Assembly (NCBI RefSeq): GCF_026151205.1
Contig: NC_087079.1
Location: forward strand, 2,885,730-2,949,729
Direction of reading: 5' to 3'
DNA: 64,000 nt
Origin: Bolinopsis microptera
Taxonomy: Eukaryota > Ctenophora > Tentaculata > Lobata > Bolinopsidae
Part shown: piece by piece, positions 19,525 to 32,295 of the stretch
How the letters are laid out: the number at the start of each line of letters is the position of its first letter
Position numbering within the stretch: the first letter of the stretch is position 1
The notes under the pieces: model-generated
Seen by the model: the letters and a program-made list of their open reading frames with translations, nothing else
Databases searched by the model: none
Told to the model about the DNA's origin: nothing
Program-made: the position numbers and the translations under genes

Positions 19525-21367
19525 TTCCAGTGGCTGATACAGTGGCTGGATACATTTTGGAATGTCTCCACGCATATTTTCCATCGCATAAAAATCATTT
19601 TTTTTGGGACAGTGCGGATTTCATGTTTTCTGTACTGCACTCCGTGCCCCTAGTTTGTTTATTATAGGATCTTTATTGTCTCAAGATGTCACTGTACTGT
19701 ATATTATACTTTTTTTAAAAATAAATCTCATCACTTATTTTACTTTCAACATTCCAACAGCCACATTGTTACACAAGTGTAACCAGCCAATTACAGGAAG
19801 CCGAAGGATTCAATTATACATTAGGCCAGTGACGGTTAAGGTAAGAAGGTAGTGTGTACCATGCTTTCTTACTTTCTTCGCCCGAGACTTAGCTGCAATG
19901 TGTAGCTCCTCATTTAACCCTCACACCCGATTTCTCGAGTATTCGGCTGAGTGGACCGGGGGGCTGCATAGACCACTCAGGATCCTTAGCTGAGCTTCGA
20001 CGACGCTCACCCCACGGCTAGTGACAGAGTCGGGAATCGAACCTGGTACCTCGAGAAATGCCAGGCCGATGTATAAATACATTTTCCAAGTCGAAATGTA
20101 TAATTTCCGCTAATTTGTAATTCCATTCTAATCAAGAAGATTGGCTATATTGGAGAATAATAGACAATGAGTCTTTGTTATATTGCTTTAGAAAAAAAAA
20201 CCGATAATGATTATCAATTCAGAATTAATGAAATTTTACCTCGTTTGATGGAAAAATCTACACAACCCTCACATTGAAACCCAGTTCTGAAATTAGGTCC
20301 TCGGATTGGGATTTGGAGGCAATAACATATTTATAGTGAGTTGAAATTCCAATTCTTCTAACACGTTCATAATAATATTAAAGGACTTTTTGTCTTTTAA
20401 CAGTCAATACTAAGTTTGGGTAAACCACATCCCAGATTACACATACTTAATTTGTAACAATTTATGATGAACGTTGAGGAAATCATTTAGTTATCAGATT
20501 CAATATAAGTTATTCTATTCTGTCCGGTTAAATTTCAATGAAAACCACCTGGTAAACGTCGAGTTCCAAATATGCCGCAATCATGATCCGTATTATTTTA
20601 TATAAACACGTGTTTTTTCGGTGTTTCATTTGGACGTACATGGTACATCATGCGTATTTTTAAAAGGTTGATGTATTCTTGGACTGTAGGAAAACTAAAA
20701 CTATTATATGTTATGCATTCAACATTTAACGTGTGGGAGACATACTTCCTATTTATTCTCATGACCTGGCCTGCTCAATTTAAACTTCAATTTTTATGGT
20801 TCTATAGTATATACCACTACTTTTCATGTATGTTTATATATAATATATATCAACACAATTTTGTGCAAAGTTTGTCTCCCTCCACAGTTGGTCACCTAAA
20901 GGAATGGTTCATTTTGAAACCACAGGAAACTGTAAAAATAGTTTGATGCAGTACTTTTATCCAAAATCGATTATAGAAACAATCAGGCTGCCGTAAAAAA
21001 TTCAATTCCCGATTGTATTGCTCTGAAATACTATCGAAATACTAAAATACCATCTTACATCTAACGAATTTTTATAAATATAATAAATTATTGAGGTTTT
21101 GAGCCTCAAAGATGTACATTAAGTACAATAATGGTGACAATCATGCCAATTGCAAGGAAATATATTTCTCAACTCTGCACTGTTATAGAATAAACACATG
21201 GTGCGCACACTATCCCATGATGCCATGCTACTCTCTCTTACTCTCCACACTGTGTATATATCAGCGTAACAGTGTGTATAGTTAAATTTGAGAGGGTCTG
21301 TTTGTAACTACAGTCTTTATTGTTAATTGTGTTAAGATTACTTTTGAGATTATACTCCGTTTAAGAA
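19525..21367. other. Intergenic region with degenerate tRNA-like SINE fragment
   Basis: No supported gene. Around 20030-20047 the minus strand reads GGTTCGATTCCC, a good RNA polymerase III B box, within a GC-richer patch (about 19900-20070) unlike its AT-rich surroundings. No A box is visible at the right distance, so this is at most a decayed tRNA-derived SINE. Confidence 0.3.
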
Positions 21368-23136
21368 ATGTTGGCTGAGTTCCTGGTGACGTTTATTTGT
21401 GTTGTTCTTTGTTGTACAAATTTGTATGTTATTTCTATTTTCGTTGTACACCGACATCAGCTCACTGCTAAGACCTTGCTTCAGGTAAAAAAGCTTCGTC
21501 AGCTGATGAGATAACATGTTTTTAAATTTTACCCGCCCTAATCTGCTCCTCAAGATCTCATAATATGTTAAATGTATTTGGTTCATGATTATTTTCAACG
21601 TTATCTGAATCTCCCCCGGCCCCTCAGAGTAATCTAGCGTTTTGTAACCTGCTGGCGTCCTACTACCTCTCAGCTGCCACCTTTGAAAATGCTCTCTATG
21701 GGTCAGACACTTTTTGTAGTGACGACAACTACGAGAAATCCACAGGTATGGGATTTTAGTGTGAGCGTTCTTTGCTTTTTAGTTCTCTTCTTCGTCAACT
21801 AATAATTTGTAATTGTATTTAGTTATCAATATGTTTCTGAGAGATTTCCTGAGGGTATTTGTTGGGTATATGTTCTTGACTGATCTTGTGCTCAAGATTT
21901 TTGATGTTTTCTAATCAGTCTCGGGTAAGGACAGAATGTTACCAGATTAAATTGTCAAGTTTCATTTTGTCCTTACCCGAGTTTGACCGGGAAAGAACAT
22001 CAGAAATACTGGAAACAAGATCATGAAACCTCGGATTTTGATTGTGTGATGTTCTCAACAGGTTGGAACATGACGCTCTGTTCCCTAAGTGCCTCCTCCT
22101 GGGCGTTAACTATAGTTCTCTGGTTCCATTCTAACCAACGGCGGCTGGGTAAGTGCTCCCTCAAGCTCAGTATTTTCATGCTTTTTAATTTCTTCCGAAA
22201 CTTACTTTGTAAGTGCCTCACAATCATTTTTATAATGTTTTTCCTTAGTAAATGATTTTTATTCTTTTTCAAAATCTTTTAATTTCGCTTGTGAATGAAA
22301 TAGTGTTGTATTATAAATTCTTAAACTTCCGTTTTACAGAAGGTTCCCGGAGAGAAGTAACAATAAACGTAACCTATGGTTTTATTGGAGCTACCTGGCT
22401 CTACTTTACCGTGCTAGTGCTGACACACATGCTGGGTATTTACGGCTGGACCTTTGACAGTCACGACTCCGCTGACTTGAAAAGCTGGGGTGTCTTTGTT
22501 ATGATACCCTTCCTCCTTCCCTGGCTCATGCAGGCGTGGATCTTATTTGAGATCAATCCCGCTGGTATTTTTGATGGTTTTAAAGGAGTGTTTTCTAAAA
22601 AGAAGTCTGGCAAGATTGAGGCGGCTGAAGTGAACAGTAAAGATGAGATGGTTATCATAGAAAATGAGGAGGAAAAGAATATTATGGACAAGTCAGTACC
22701 GCCGCAGAATAACGACTCCATTTCTGATGCCATGGAACAAATCCTCTGTCTCGCCACAAGTCTCTTTATATGCGGCCTTGTCTCCGTCATCCTTGCCATC
22801 ATCGCCACCAGATTCATCTCTGGCTCCAGCACTGACGACCTCCTCTTCAAGTTCTTCATCTCCCTGGTCTGTGTGACCTGGATCAACTGCTCTGTCTCTC
22901 CCTTTATCCTGTTCTCCGGTGAGATGGAAGTGGAACCCTCCAGAAGATATGTGGATGCTGTGATTAGAGCTGTAGTAAAGTCTGTTCACAGCTACCTCAG
23001 CTTGTATGTTCCTGATACTGGACTTTTATCGCAGTACAGGAGGCGGTTTGGTGAGAAAGCTAAGGTAGAGGAGGATGTACTTACTGTTGATGATTCAACT
23101 GGTGTGCTTGATGATGAATCGGGCGAGGTGTGTTAG
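21368..23136 (+). CDS. Divergent 7TM (rhodopsin-like GPCR) receptor, 4 exons
   Basis: Reconstructed exons are 21368-21484, 21628-21745, 22062-22148 and 22340-23136. All have GT-AG borders and matching phases (0, 1, 1), giving 372 residues. Seven hydrophobic segments are seen: about 3-27, 41-60, 82-102, 117-141, 157-179, 243-268 and 277-300. The extracellular N-terminus is only a few residues. The loop between segments 5 and 6 is long (about 62 residues) and highly charged, and the last segment contains WINCSVSPFI, where Asn...Pro resembles the NPxxY region of class A receptors. A cysteine in the first extracellular loop (FCSDDN) and one in segment 3 (MTLCS) could form the conserved disulfide. 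There is no DRY motif, so it is divergent and the ligand is unknown. It converges with the gene ending at 23652. Confidence 0.65.
21917..21982. repeat. Inverted repeat in intron 2 of the receptor gene
   Basis: CTCGGGTAAGGACAGAATG is followed about 20 bases later by its near-perfect reverse complement, ending CTTACCCGAG. It is probably a small foldback element or RNA hairpin. Confidence 0.75.
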
Positions 23137-23651
23137 ATTTTTTGTTTTATTTTTTTCTAGGCCTGGCTAATGATTGAACTCAATTTGAAGCAGAAATATT
23201 ATTTAATTATTTGAAATTTTTTGAATGGGAATTTTAAGTTAAAACGATTGTGATAGTAATGTTTAATTTAAATCGTAAATATTTATGTACTTTAAAGTAC
23301 AAGAATAACTACAAATTATTGACTTTAACTCTCTTTTCGACAATAAAGAATATCAACAAATTCATGTATGGCAGATAACGATAAAGAAAAACTTCATGAT
23401 GGTGAAAACTTGCTACCTTAGTATTGACAACATCCATAAGGAATATCAGTGTCACAAGCACCATGACGCTACAAATGAAACGTTGAAAACAAAAAAGAGT
23501 TAAAGTATTTCCCAATGCCTGAAACGAGCTGACTAGAACCATTAAAAACATCCAACATAACTATTCTTTAGTGCCCTCTAGGTGAGAAGAAGAAACTGAG
23601 ATAAGTTATGTTGACCCATCTGCAGTCTATTCAGCCACCACACCCTATTTA

Positions 23652-24852
23652 CTATTCAGCCACCACACCCTCAGCGTTAACATTAGAAACCGTTTCCTCC
23701 TTTAACCCCTCAGACCCCTGCACTGAACCAGTGTTAGTGTTCCTCTTCTTCTTCTCGCTCTTCTTGTCCTTGTCATTTCCGCCGAAGAATTTGTCCATCA
23801 TGCTTGGTCGTCTCTCTTTGTTGACATTCCCGCCTTTTTTGCCCTCAGGTACTCCTTCCTCATCCTTGTCCTGGAAGAAATGATAGAATTATTGTCGCTA
23901 CCTTCAACTCACATTATTTTGTTTTGTTCCTTAAAAACAGCTTGGAAGCACAGAAATGTCAGTATTTTGCCTACATTGCTGATTACTCTGCAAGCATTAT
24001 ACATCATGCAACGTTCACACTCCCTTACCTTTCCATGGATAGTTTTGTACAGCTCTGCCGTGTCTGCCATGGCCATGATGTGAGTGTAAGGTCCCAGGGC
24101 TATTCCGTTGAAAGTAACGAAGGGCAGCTCATCACCACCACTTAGCTCTTCAATGTGAGCCTTCATCCGCCCCTTGTGGCAGTTCTCTGGTAACGTATGG
24201 ACCTGGTTGGAGGAATTTGTTAGAGGTATGTATTCAGCTGAGGAGTCTGTTGGAAATATCAAGAATAGAACTTGAAAATCGGACTTGAATAATATGATAA
24301 TGTTAAAGGATGTTTTGTCGCGCTCTTGGATTCTCAACCTTGACTGTTTATAATGTAGGATTCACCAAATCATTGAATGGTCTTTTTTTTCCCACTACTA
24401 AAATTTACTGGAACCTTGCAATATTGATCAGTAAAATATTTAATTTCATGGGTCCAACATATTTTATATCCGAAGTCCTAAACTTACGACGATTTCTGCC
24501 TCAGGGAGATCGTGTTTGTCTAGTATACTTTTTAAGTTCTCGACCTTCTCTTCGTCTCCTTCCTCAGTTATTATAACCACCTTGTTTTCAGATATGATGG
24601 GGTCTAAAACGTCCTGCAATTGGTATAAAATGGTCACTATCCGTTCACTTGTTACTCATTTATTACTCATTTACTGGTCACTTATTGGTCACTTATTGAT
24701 CACTATCTAGTAATTTTCCGAACAATAAACGCTAACTTACGAAAAAATGGTAATTTTAACTATCTTAAGTTCGACGAAAGAAAAATAAAACTGTTTTTCA
24801 ATGTGATCAGTACCTTAGGAGGAGAGAATAGACAAGACATGATGATGCCCAT
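23652..24852 (-). CDS. Glutaredoxin-fold (SH3BGRL-like) protein with N-myristoylation-type start, 4 exons
   Basis: Exons on the minus strand are 24852-24814, 24613-24488, 24202-24029 and 23870-23652, all phase 0 with GT-AG borders, giving 185 residues. The first exon encodes MGIIMSCLFSPPK: Gly2 and Cys7 fit dual N-myristoylation and palmitoylation. Residues about 24-116 follow a thioredoxin/glutaredoxin beta-alpha-beta pattern (KVVIITEEGDEEKVENL, then DELPFVTFNG where glutaredoxins have VPxxFxxG). The CxxC redox motif is absent, as in SH3BGRL proteins, so it is probably not an oxidoreductase. The C-terminal exon is Lys/Glu-rich and low complexity (FFGGNDKDKKSEKKKR). The likely place is the inner face of a membrane. 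The fold assignment is by motif pattern only. Confidence 0.62.
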
Positions 24853-25820
24853 ATTGCAAGATTTAATGGAGTCCACTCTACTGCAGCTCTCTGATCACAC
24901 GTACATTTATACGAATCCTAATCACATGTTCATTAGAATGATTACATTAAGTTAAGTTACTGTGAAATCTATACGTAGCATGGCTATGAGTTTTAAACCA
25001 ATTATTAGTTGTGAGCAGAAACTAACGTTTCGATTTCTAACTATGATTTTAAACGCTGTCAAACGAAGAAAATGTTGCAAATTTGTCCCTCAAAGCAATG
25101 TTTTCTGAAGTTCTAAAAATAGATGCTTAAGTAATAAGCCTGATAAGTGATTAAGGAATGTCTAAAAGCAATGATTTTGTTTGTTCCAGTTGAAACTGTC
25201 GATTCCTCTTGGTGAATCAGGGTGAAATCTTATTCAAGCAAAATATGATAAGAACATCAGCGACTCTTTTGGAATTCCGCGGCACACCAAACATGACAAA
25301 AATTAAAAATACGCAAAACTGTTGAAATAAATTGATGAAAAGCAGGAAAAGGTTTGAATAACTTGTCTTATAACTAAAACATACAGTCTCGGCTATAAAT
25401 ATATCAAAGCTTTGTATCAGCCCATCAAGTGAATAGAGGATTCCACATAGCTGTCATGTTGCGCACCTGTACTTTAAATAAAATGAAATAATGTGCTTGT
25501 ATACCGCCCATATGATTAGCAACTTACACAAGTGACAGCTACTAGCCACGTCAGAGTGGTTCATAAGGGTGAGGCTAGGTGAAAATATCCAGTAACAAAG
25601 AATTAGGTATATCATCTCAAAAAACAAATCTATTCAGAAAATTCTACTTAAATTATATCATTTAGTAATGATAGGAAGTTTTATTGATATACACCACACT
25701 ATAAATAACAGTCTTATTATTATCTAACTTTTAAAACAATCTCGAAATAGTAAAGAAACATCTTAAGAGACTGATAAGTGCCCAAAAAAACATAACAGTT
25801 CTCTGAAAAATAAAGGTTAA
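24853..25820. other. Intergenic region, no feature seen
   Basis: AT-rich, with no ORF or RNA gene recognised. It includes the 3' flank of the minus-strand LINE at 25821 and, probably, the promoter of the glutaredoxin-fold gene. Confidence 0.4.
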
Positions 25821-28800
25821 TTATGAGGTAAATAATTTTCTCCACAAAACTCTGTTAGAGGCAGTAGCCCTAAGATCATAAAGATCATTAATATCACGTA
25901 ATGGTAGGTTTCTTTTATTCAAATCATTTATAATAAACTTTAAAAGATTACTTTGGTGTCGACCAACACGTCCTTTCATGGTAAATAACGCATTAACAGC
26001 AAATTGAAGAGCTCTCTGAGCTGGTGATGAGCAGTCACTGCGAAGGACATGTCCAAGCATTTTCCAGCGAGCATATGTCACTCGCTCTGACAACGGTGTT
26101 ACACCACAGCGTTCATAGAGTGCTTTATTACTGATAATAATGGGATAAGTCATCTTCAATATTTGACGCAGGTGTCTTCTATGACATGCATCAAGTTTGT
26201 CAAATAGGTTCTGAGGGGTAGCCCAGCTATTGCAGTTATAGAGCATAACAGATGTAACGTATGCTTCGTATATCTTAATCTTGGTCTTCAGATTAATCTT
26301 AGATCCTTGCATCCAAACTTTCTTGTATTTTTCGAATGCGACATTTCCAAGGATCATACGATGCTGTATGTCTTCTTTACTACATAGCTTAGAGCCTAGG
26401 GACACACACTTCCTCCAAGGTTCTCTATTTCTTAGAGGTTCTCCTTTTTCGTCCTTCTCACTACTTCCAGCCAGATAACACTTTACAAACTCGGTTTTAG
26501 ATTCATTTACAAACAAATTCCATTCTGAGAGAATTTCCTTGCAAATTGGAAGGAGCTGGTGTAACGAATCCTCATCTTCATCAGCAAAGTCCACATCATC
26601 AGCATATTCCCATTCTAAAGGAAGGGAGCTTTCGGATATGGGGGGATTAGGGCGTAGATGTATAACAACAACTCTAAGGTGGTAGAGTGCTCCAGCTAGG
26701 TACATGGTAAACAGCGAGCCAGACAAACAGTCACCTTGAAAGGCTCCTATTGTGACTTCGAACTCTCCCGATGTCGTCTTTTTGATCTTAATTCTGAGCT
26801 TGGTGTTAGCGAGCAGATATCTAACTAGTCTTATGTCATCTTCTGAGCATCCTGCATCTTCGAGTAGCCTGAGGAGAGTTGACCGATGTATTGTGTCGAA
26901 GGCTGATGACATGTCTATCCCCATTTTACTAAACTCCCAATGTTTCTCCTTGACAACAGAAATAAGAACCCTTTGTGTCCAGACAATATTAGAGCAGCTG
27001 TGTCCTGATTTATAGGCATTCTGCCATGGCCCAGTGTAGTCTGCTATCTGTTGTTGAATACGCTGGAGTGTTATCATGGAAAGGATTTTCCTAGTTCCAT
27101 TGAGAAGGCACAAGGGACGCAGACTCTTAACTGGTCCTTTTGGTTTTCCAGGCTTCTGTAGGGGGGTAAGATATCCCTCAGTGAACGATTGAACGTGTTC
27201 TTGTTTTTCAAAGGACTCATTGATAAGTGATGCAAACTTCATGTAGAAAGAAGGAGGTGCATACTTAAGGAATTCGTTAGGGAGGTTGTCAGGACCAACG
27301 GCTTTACCGTTCTTTAGTTTCTTGGCTGCTGTCTCAACTTCAAGTGCAGTTATAGGCGTATCTAATGGCTTAGCAGCTCCAACAAAAGGTTCTAGTGGGG
27401 GTTCTGGGCCTGTGTAATGTTCCATGAACCAGTTCTTGACTATGTCTGCCTTATCTTCGTCATTGAGAGCAAGTTCTTCTGTTTCTGGTAGGAATACTGA
27501 GATAGGAGGAGTGTCCTTTGTGCTTGAAATTGCTCTGGTTGCTTCGAACATTCTTCTGGTATCATCAGTGGAGTTGATCGTCTCAGCTAGAAGGTCGGCA
27601 TGAGCGGTTTCAAGTGTAATAAGGCGCTTTGCAATGTCATTCTTGAGTCTGTTGATTTCCTTACGCAGGATAGTTCTGTCACGCATTTTGTTGTCGTTTA
27701 AATGTTGTAGTAATTGGTGTCTCTTTTCTGACATAGAGACGACTTGTGGGTCTGATGTTCTGTGACGTTTGGCTATGTTTCTTTTCATACCCACTGTTTC
27801 AGATGCAGCAATTTTAACCGCCTCGAAAAGGTTATTAAAACTTTCAGTGACTGACTGGGCAGATGTATCAGTTTCAATCTTCTGAGCAGCATTTTGTTGA
27901 AAAGAACTTTGAACATCTTTGCTACAAACCAATGAGTTGGTGTTATACTGCTTGACTTTGTGTTTGGCAGTACTGTAAAGTTTGTAACGTTTACTGAGGT
28001 CAAAAGTTGCTTTTACAATTTTGTGATCAGATTGAAGTTTTGCACCAGCGTAAGACCTAGCGTCAACAAGCAGAGGGGTACTTCTAGATCTACATAAAAC
28101 ATAATCAATTTGAGAAAACCAGGGTACAGACTTTTTGGATCTACGGTCTTTAATCCATCCTGTAAAAGTGTTGGTGTGTCTGCTCGCATGTGAAAATGCA
28201 GTGTTGGCTGCATAGAGTCCATTAGTGATCATGAAAGCTAGCAACCTTTCGCCATTTTCGTTACGCCGACCAATACCATGTCTTCCCATGTTAGTTTGAA
28301 GACCACTTTCAAAATCTGATTTAGTCCGTTTCCCTAGCCTAGCATTAAAATCACCCATGATGAAAAGTTCATGTCTGGCAGGAATTCTGATAGCTTCCTG
28401 GAGCTCACAGTAAAACTCATCAGCAATGCGTGGGTTCTGTATAGATTTGACATTAGTTGGACTGTAGCAGTTTATAATACGGGCTTTCAGTGATGGTTTC
28501 CCATGACACTTTGATGGTAGAGAAAGGTCCATGTATGCTACTCTGTCACTGATTTGATGGTACGAGACAACATTTGATACAAATTTACTGTTGATAATAA
28601 AACCGAGTCCGCCATGCCAAGACAACTTCTGGTTAAACAAAAGAAGCCTGTGGTTGCCGGGTATAACAGTGTCTGAGTGTTTAGACACCTTAGTTTCTTG
28701 GAGGGCTATAACATCCAAGTTGTATCTGTCGCAATCATTTGCAGCTAGATGCTGCGAGTGTTCCTGACTAATGCCTCTAACATTCCATGTGGCGAAGTGG

Positions 28801-28901
28801 AGAGATGCCACCGTGAAAAAACCGAACAAAACAAAGCTGAAGAGAAGAACTGTAGGCTTCTTGGAAGCGTCAGACGTTCTGGTCGTAGTAGTTACTCCCA
28901 T
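25821..28901 (-). mobile_element. Non-LTR retrotransposon ORF, intact EN-RT protein (1026 aa)
   Basis: One uninterrupted ORF from ATG 28901. The AP endonuclease occupies about residues 35-290 (FATWNVRGISQ, ALQETKV, GDFNARLG, QIDYVLC, SDHKIV). A long linker follows, then a reverse transcriptase with LRPLCLLNGTRKIL, GIDMSSAFDTIHR, GAFQGDCLSGSLF and the active site EYADDVDF (about residue 770). The C-terminus has a helical region (ARWKMLGHVLRSD) common in RTE-like and related LINEs. The hydrophobic N-terminal stretch LLFSFVLFGFFTVASL is unusual for an endonuclease-first protein. With no stop or frameshift, this copy could recently have been mobile. The clade is not assigned beyond an APE-type LINE. 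Confidence 0.9.
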
Positions 28902-30019
28902 GCGTGCCCGTCACAGCAACACACCAAAAAATAAATAAAATAAATAACAGTCTACTATCAAAAAATCACCTCACAAAAATAAAATAAAATAAAACGTCAT
29001 AAAAATCAGTTGAATTTTTAATCAACTAACAGTAATCGGGTTATTGTTTTCTCGGGTGTACTCAAATTCGCCCTAATTCGGAATAAAGCATGTAAAAAGG
29101 TAGGCTTGATACTGATAAATAATTTTGTACAGCATGCACTCTGCACCTGTTAAAATCACAGCTTTTCTTATCGTTTGTCAGCCAACAGTGAGCCAAGCTA
29201 GATAATCGCTGTCATCTGTGGCAATTGGTTAAAAGAGACAAGATATTGAGTTATATTAAAATGGCTATTCTCATAATATTCTATTATGAGAGTTAACATT
29301 ACAAGATCACAGGATGATCAATACAGGCTCTTGTAAAATAAAGAAGGCTGTAACTTTTGAGGGTTTCGGATAGTGAGTCGATGTCTGATATCAAACAGAA
29401 ATCGGTAATTCATAATTGAAAGAAAACGGGACTCAGAAATATATCAGATCTCAAAAAACCACTCAGCGAGCTATGGCCTTATATCATGGACCAGCATGAC
29501 CAGACGAGTCGGAAGCTAAGGAGCTAAAGCGACCTCGTTCTACTAATATCACTCATCTTCGACATTCAATAAGTTTCAAAATATCCATCGGTTATTTTAT
29601 AATAACGTTTTCCATGAATTCTACTCCTTTGCCCGGAACGTTGACTTCTATTCCGCCTATCCCTGGATTATGACTAATAAGTCGTAACCAGAAACCTATG
29701 ATATAGGTAAGCATGACGTAGTTAAGTATGACGTAGGTCGGTAAATATGACGTAATATGACGTATCAACTCTCACATTCTCATCATAATGTTACACCACA
29801 TGAAACACCATATATATGCTCCGAATTATATAAATGTACATTTATAGACGGAATATATCATAATACATGCTGAACCGGGACGGTACCACTACCATTGTAG
29901 AATGTAGGAGAATGTACATCCTAAACCCTGCAACAAACACCGCCCCCAGTACTAAACCTAAGAGTTGGGATACTACATACTGATAGGTATTGATAGGTAA
30001 TGCTGTAGTGTTTTACTCA

Positions 30020-30180
30020 CTGTTACTTGTTGCTCGCTGTGTGTAGCATTCAGTCGAGTGTTTAGAGTGGGGTCTTTGTTTCTTGTCAGCTTGTTCTTCT
30101 GTCTTCCTGTTTTTATAACAAACTTTATGATCTCCTTCCTGTCACTCTCTGAGGAATATCGTGCTCGTCGTAACTCTGAA
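30020..30180 (-). other. Candidate orphan coding exon
   Basis: On the minus strand a good acceptor (CTATTTTCAG) precedes an open stretch rich in charged residues (RRARYSSESDRKEIIKF, KTGRQKNKL). It ends at a strong donor (GTGAGTAAAA) near 30020. Neighbouring exons were not found. It may belong to an unrecognised gene or be chance. Confidence 0.3.
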
Positions 30181-31922
30181 AATAGAATACTTTGCACTTT
30201 TATGTTGCAATATAATTTGTATGCAGTAAACAATGTGCACTTTAATTAACTAATTAATTAGCAACCCAATCTCATTAGTACTATGGTAGAGCTACATTAG
30301 ATGAGTTCTGTTTTAACGTAGCCACAATGTCCATTCAGCCCTTATAAGCTTATATAAAGTATTCACATAACGGAACAGCATTAATTCATCTTTCTCGGTG
30401 TTGGGTCAGCGGTCCAATCATGCAGCTCACTGGATTAATTAAGGCAGTCATTAATTCATCCTATTTCCTGACTGGCTGAGATGTTTTACATCCTAGATTC
30501 CTAGTCTTACGATGTATCATATTGTTATACTGCGGTTTAGAATTGGTCATAATTTGCAACCCAATCTTGATGAAATGTATGGTACCAATACAAGTATTAA
30601 GAATTGTTATAAATATAACGTTACCACATATTTTATCTATTTATACAACAGTTAACTTCATTAAAGCAAACAAGGTCATTTGTGTGTATATTACTCAATA
30701 ATTTTTAAGTAATATAACCTAAGTCAATATTCACACATAGATTACATAATTGCACAAAATTACACATAATAGTTACGTCTTTTCATGTCGAGAAAGATTA
30801 AAAATCGTACGATGCGAGAGCTAAACCAGCTAGCCGAGATGCCTTGACTCTTATCAGACTGAAATTTCGTACAATTTTACTTGTGATCTAAAATGATTGC
30901 TAAACTAATTAGCGAATATTTTGGGTACTTGGCCAACGACATAAACTCGATCAAACATTTTAAAGTCCATCTGATAACTGTTCTTATTGAATTTTCGAGT
31001 TTCGGTTCAAATTACAACAGCTTACCCACTCCAAATTCAGTTTTACGATAATTAGGTTTTCGATTTCGATCAACTTTAACTTAAAACACACACCATTCGA
31101 CTCACAATTCACATTTATTTTCATCATACGATCTATCTGCGGTATATAGTTTTTGTTTCTGAAAACTATATACTTATACACAGCCAGTATGATTGTTTTG
31201 TAGAATTTTCAAATTATAAGAAATATGATATCGTCATTTACATGGCGTGATATGACTCCAGTGCTCTATCTGTATTGCATCAGGCTCCAGCTTATCGTAC
31301 TGCCGTTATGTGGCCCATTGTAAGTGGACACTACGTCTACAGCACTCTTGCTTCCTGTGCGCTGCTTGTCACCATGGTTCACAATTGTTTTACAAGTTTT
31401 AATACGTTAATCGTCGTGAACGATCCGAAATATTCTTATTTTAGTATTTTACCTTTAAATATTCGCTTTAGAAAGAATGACTGTATGTTGGGTGGTCGTG
31501 TGAATGAAGATTCAATCACCAACAATGGGAGCTCAAAAGCAAAAGTTCCCATAAATAGCCCTCGTTCTCTGGAACAGTACCAGAAGTCTGATTTAGATAC
31601 TATATTTGCCTTATCAGTTCCGTATCTTAAACCTGTCCCCAGGGAAATCACTGTTATTCAATTAGGGACATGTTAGTGTTTTCTGCGGTAAATCTGTGTG
31701 CAGATTTTGGGGGTTCGGGATGGGGGTTATTAATGACGTGCCTTGAAACAAAATTAGTGTTTTGTGTAGTGACGCTCGTAGACCTCAAAAGATGGATTTC
31801 TACTTTCTATTTTGCATAGTTAGGCACTACTTAAATCACAGGATTTCTTTATTTTAAACTATTTCTCTGCAGCTCAGTTTTTGTCTTTAGTTTGAATCTA
31901 GTTTTATCTCCGTACGCTTTGG

Positions 31923-31959
31923 ATACACCTTTTTGTGCTTCTCGCACAAAAAGGTGTAT
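31923..31959. repeat. Perfect 16-bp hairpin
   Basis: ATACACCTTTTTGTGC, a 5-base loop, and GCACAAAAAGGTGTAT. It lies about 340 bases upstream of the adaptor start codon. Function unknown. Confidence 0.85.
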
Positions 31960-32202
31960 TTATCGCTTAACTTGCTGATTTTGCTCGCTGACTGTTAACC
32001 AGCATAATTCTGAATTGATCACGAGATTTTTTTTGAAAACCAAATAGAATAATATATAGCATTTATATTAACAACAACATATATCGATAAGATTTTTATC
32101 ATCGATTTATTGAGTCCTTGGGACTCCTAATTAACTAAGCTTTGATACAAAGCATGCAAATTCAAAGCCGCTCTCACAACTTTTGTCAACTGTATTGACA
32201 GA

Positions 32203-32245
32203 AGATCTGGTCCCTCTTTTACAGTTACACAAGAGAACCAGATCT
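32203..32245. repeat. Imperfect inverted repeat before adaptor exon 1
   Basis: AGATCTGGT with extended partial pairing to ACCAGATCT, 51 bases before the ATG at 32296. It could fold in the 5' leader if transcribed. Confidence 0.5.
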
Positions 32246-32295
32246 ATCATGTCAGACATGCTCCTTCATAAATCTACAAATTGTCAGGTAGTATT

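Larger units (their letters stand above)
28902..32295. other. Intergenic region between LINE and adaptor gene
   Basis: Mostly AT-rich and non-coding. It contains the candidate orphan exon at 30020-30180, a perfect hairpin at 31923-31959 and an imperfect inverted repeat at 32203-32245. A long in-frame stretch at 31275-31676 has no ATG start or recognisable motif. Confidence 0.4.

Noticed and set aside
19960-20090. tRNA gene on the minus strand suggested by a B-box match
   Set aside because: No A box at the required distance and no cloverleaf; kept only as a possible SINE relic.
20650-20946. 98-codon ORF starting with ATG
   Set aside because: Composition is that of AT-rich intergenic DNA (many Phe, Tyr, Ile), with no motif or neighbour support.
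24030-24249. Longer version of glutaredoxin-fold exon 3 starting at the acceptor near 24249
   Set aside because: That acceptor gives a phase mismatch with exon 2, whereas the acceptor at 24203 keeps phase 0 and improves the domain pattern.
31275-31676. 133-codon open stretch on the plus strand upstream of the adaptor gene
   Set aside because: No ATG start, no recognisable motif and no good splice signals at its edges; likely chance.
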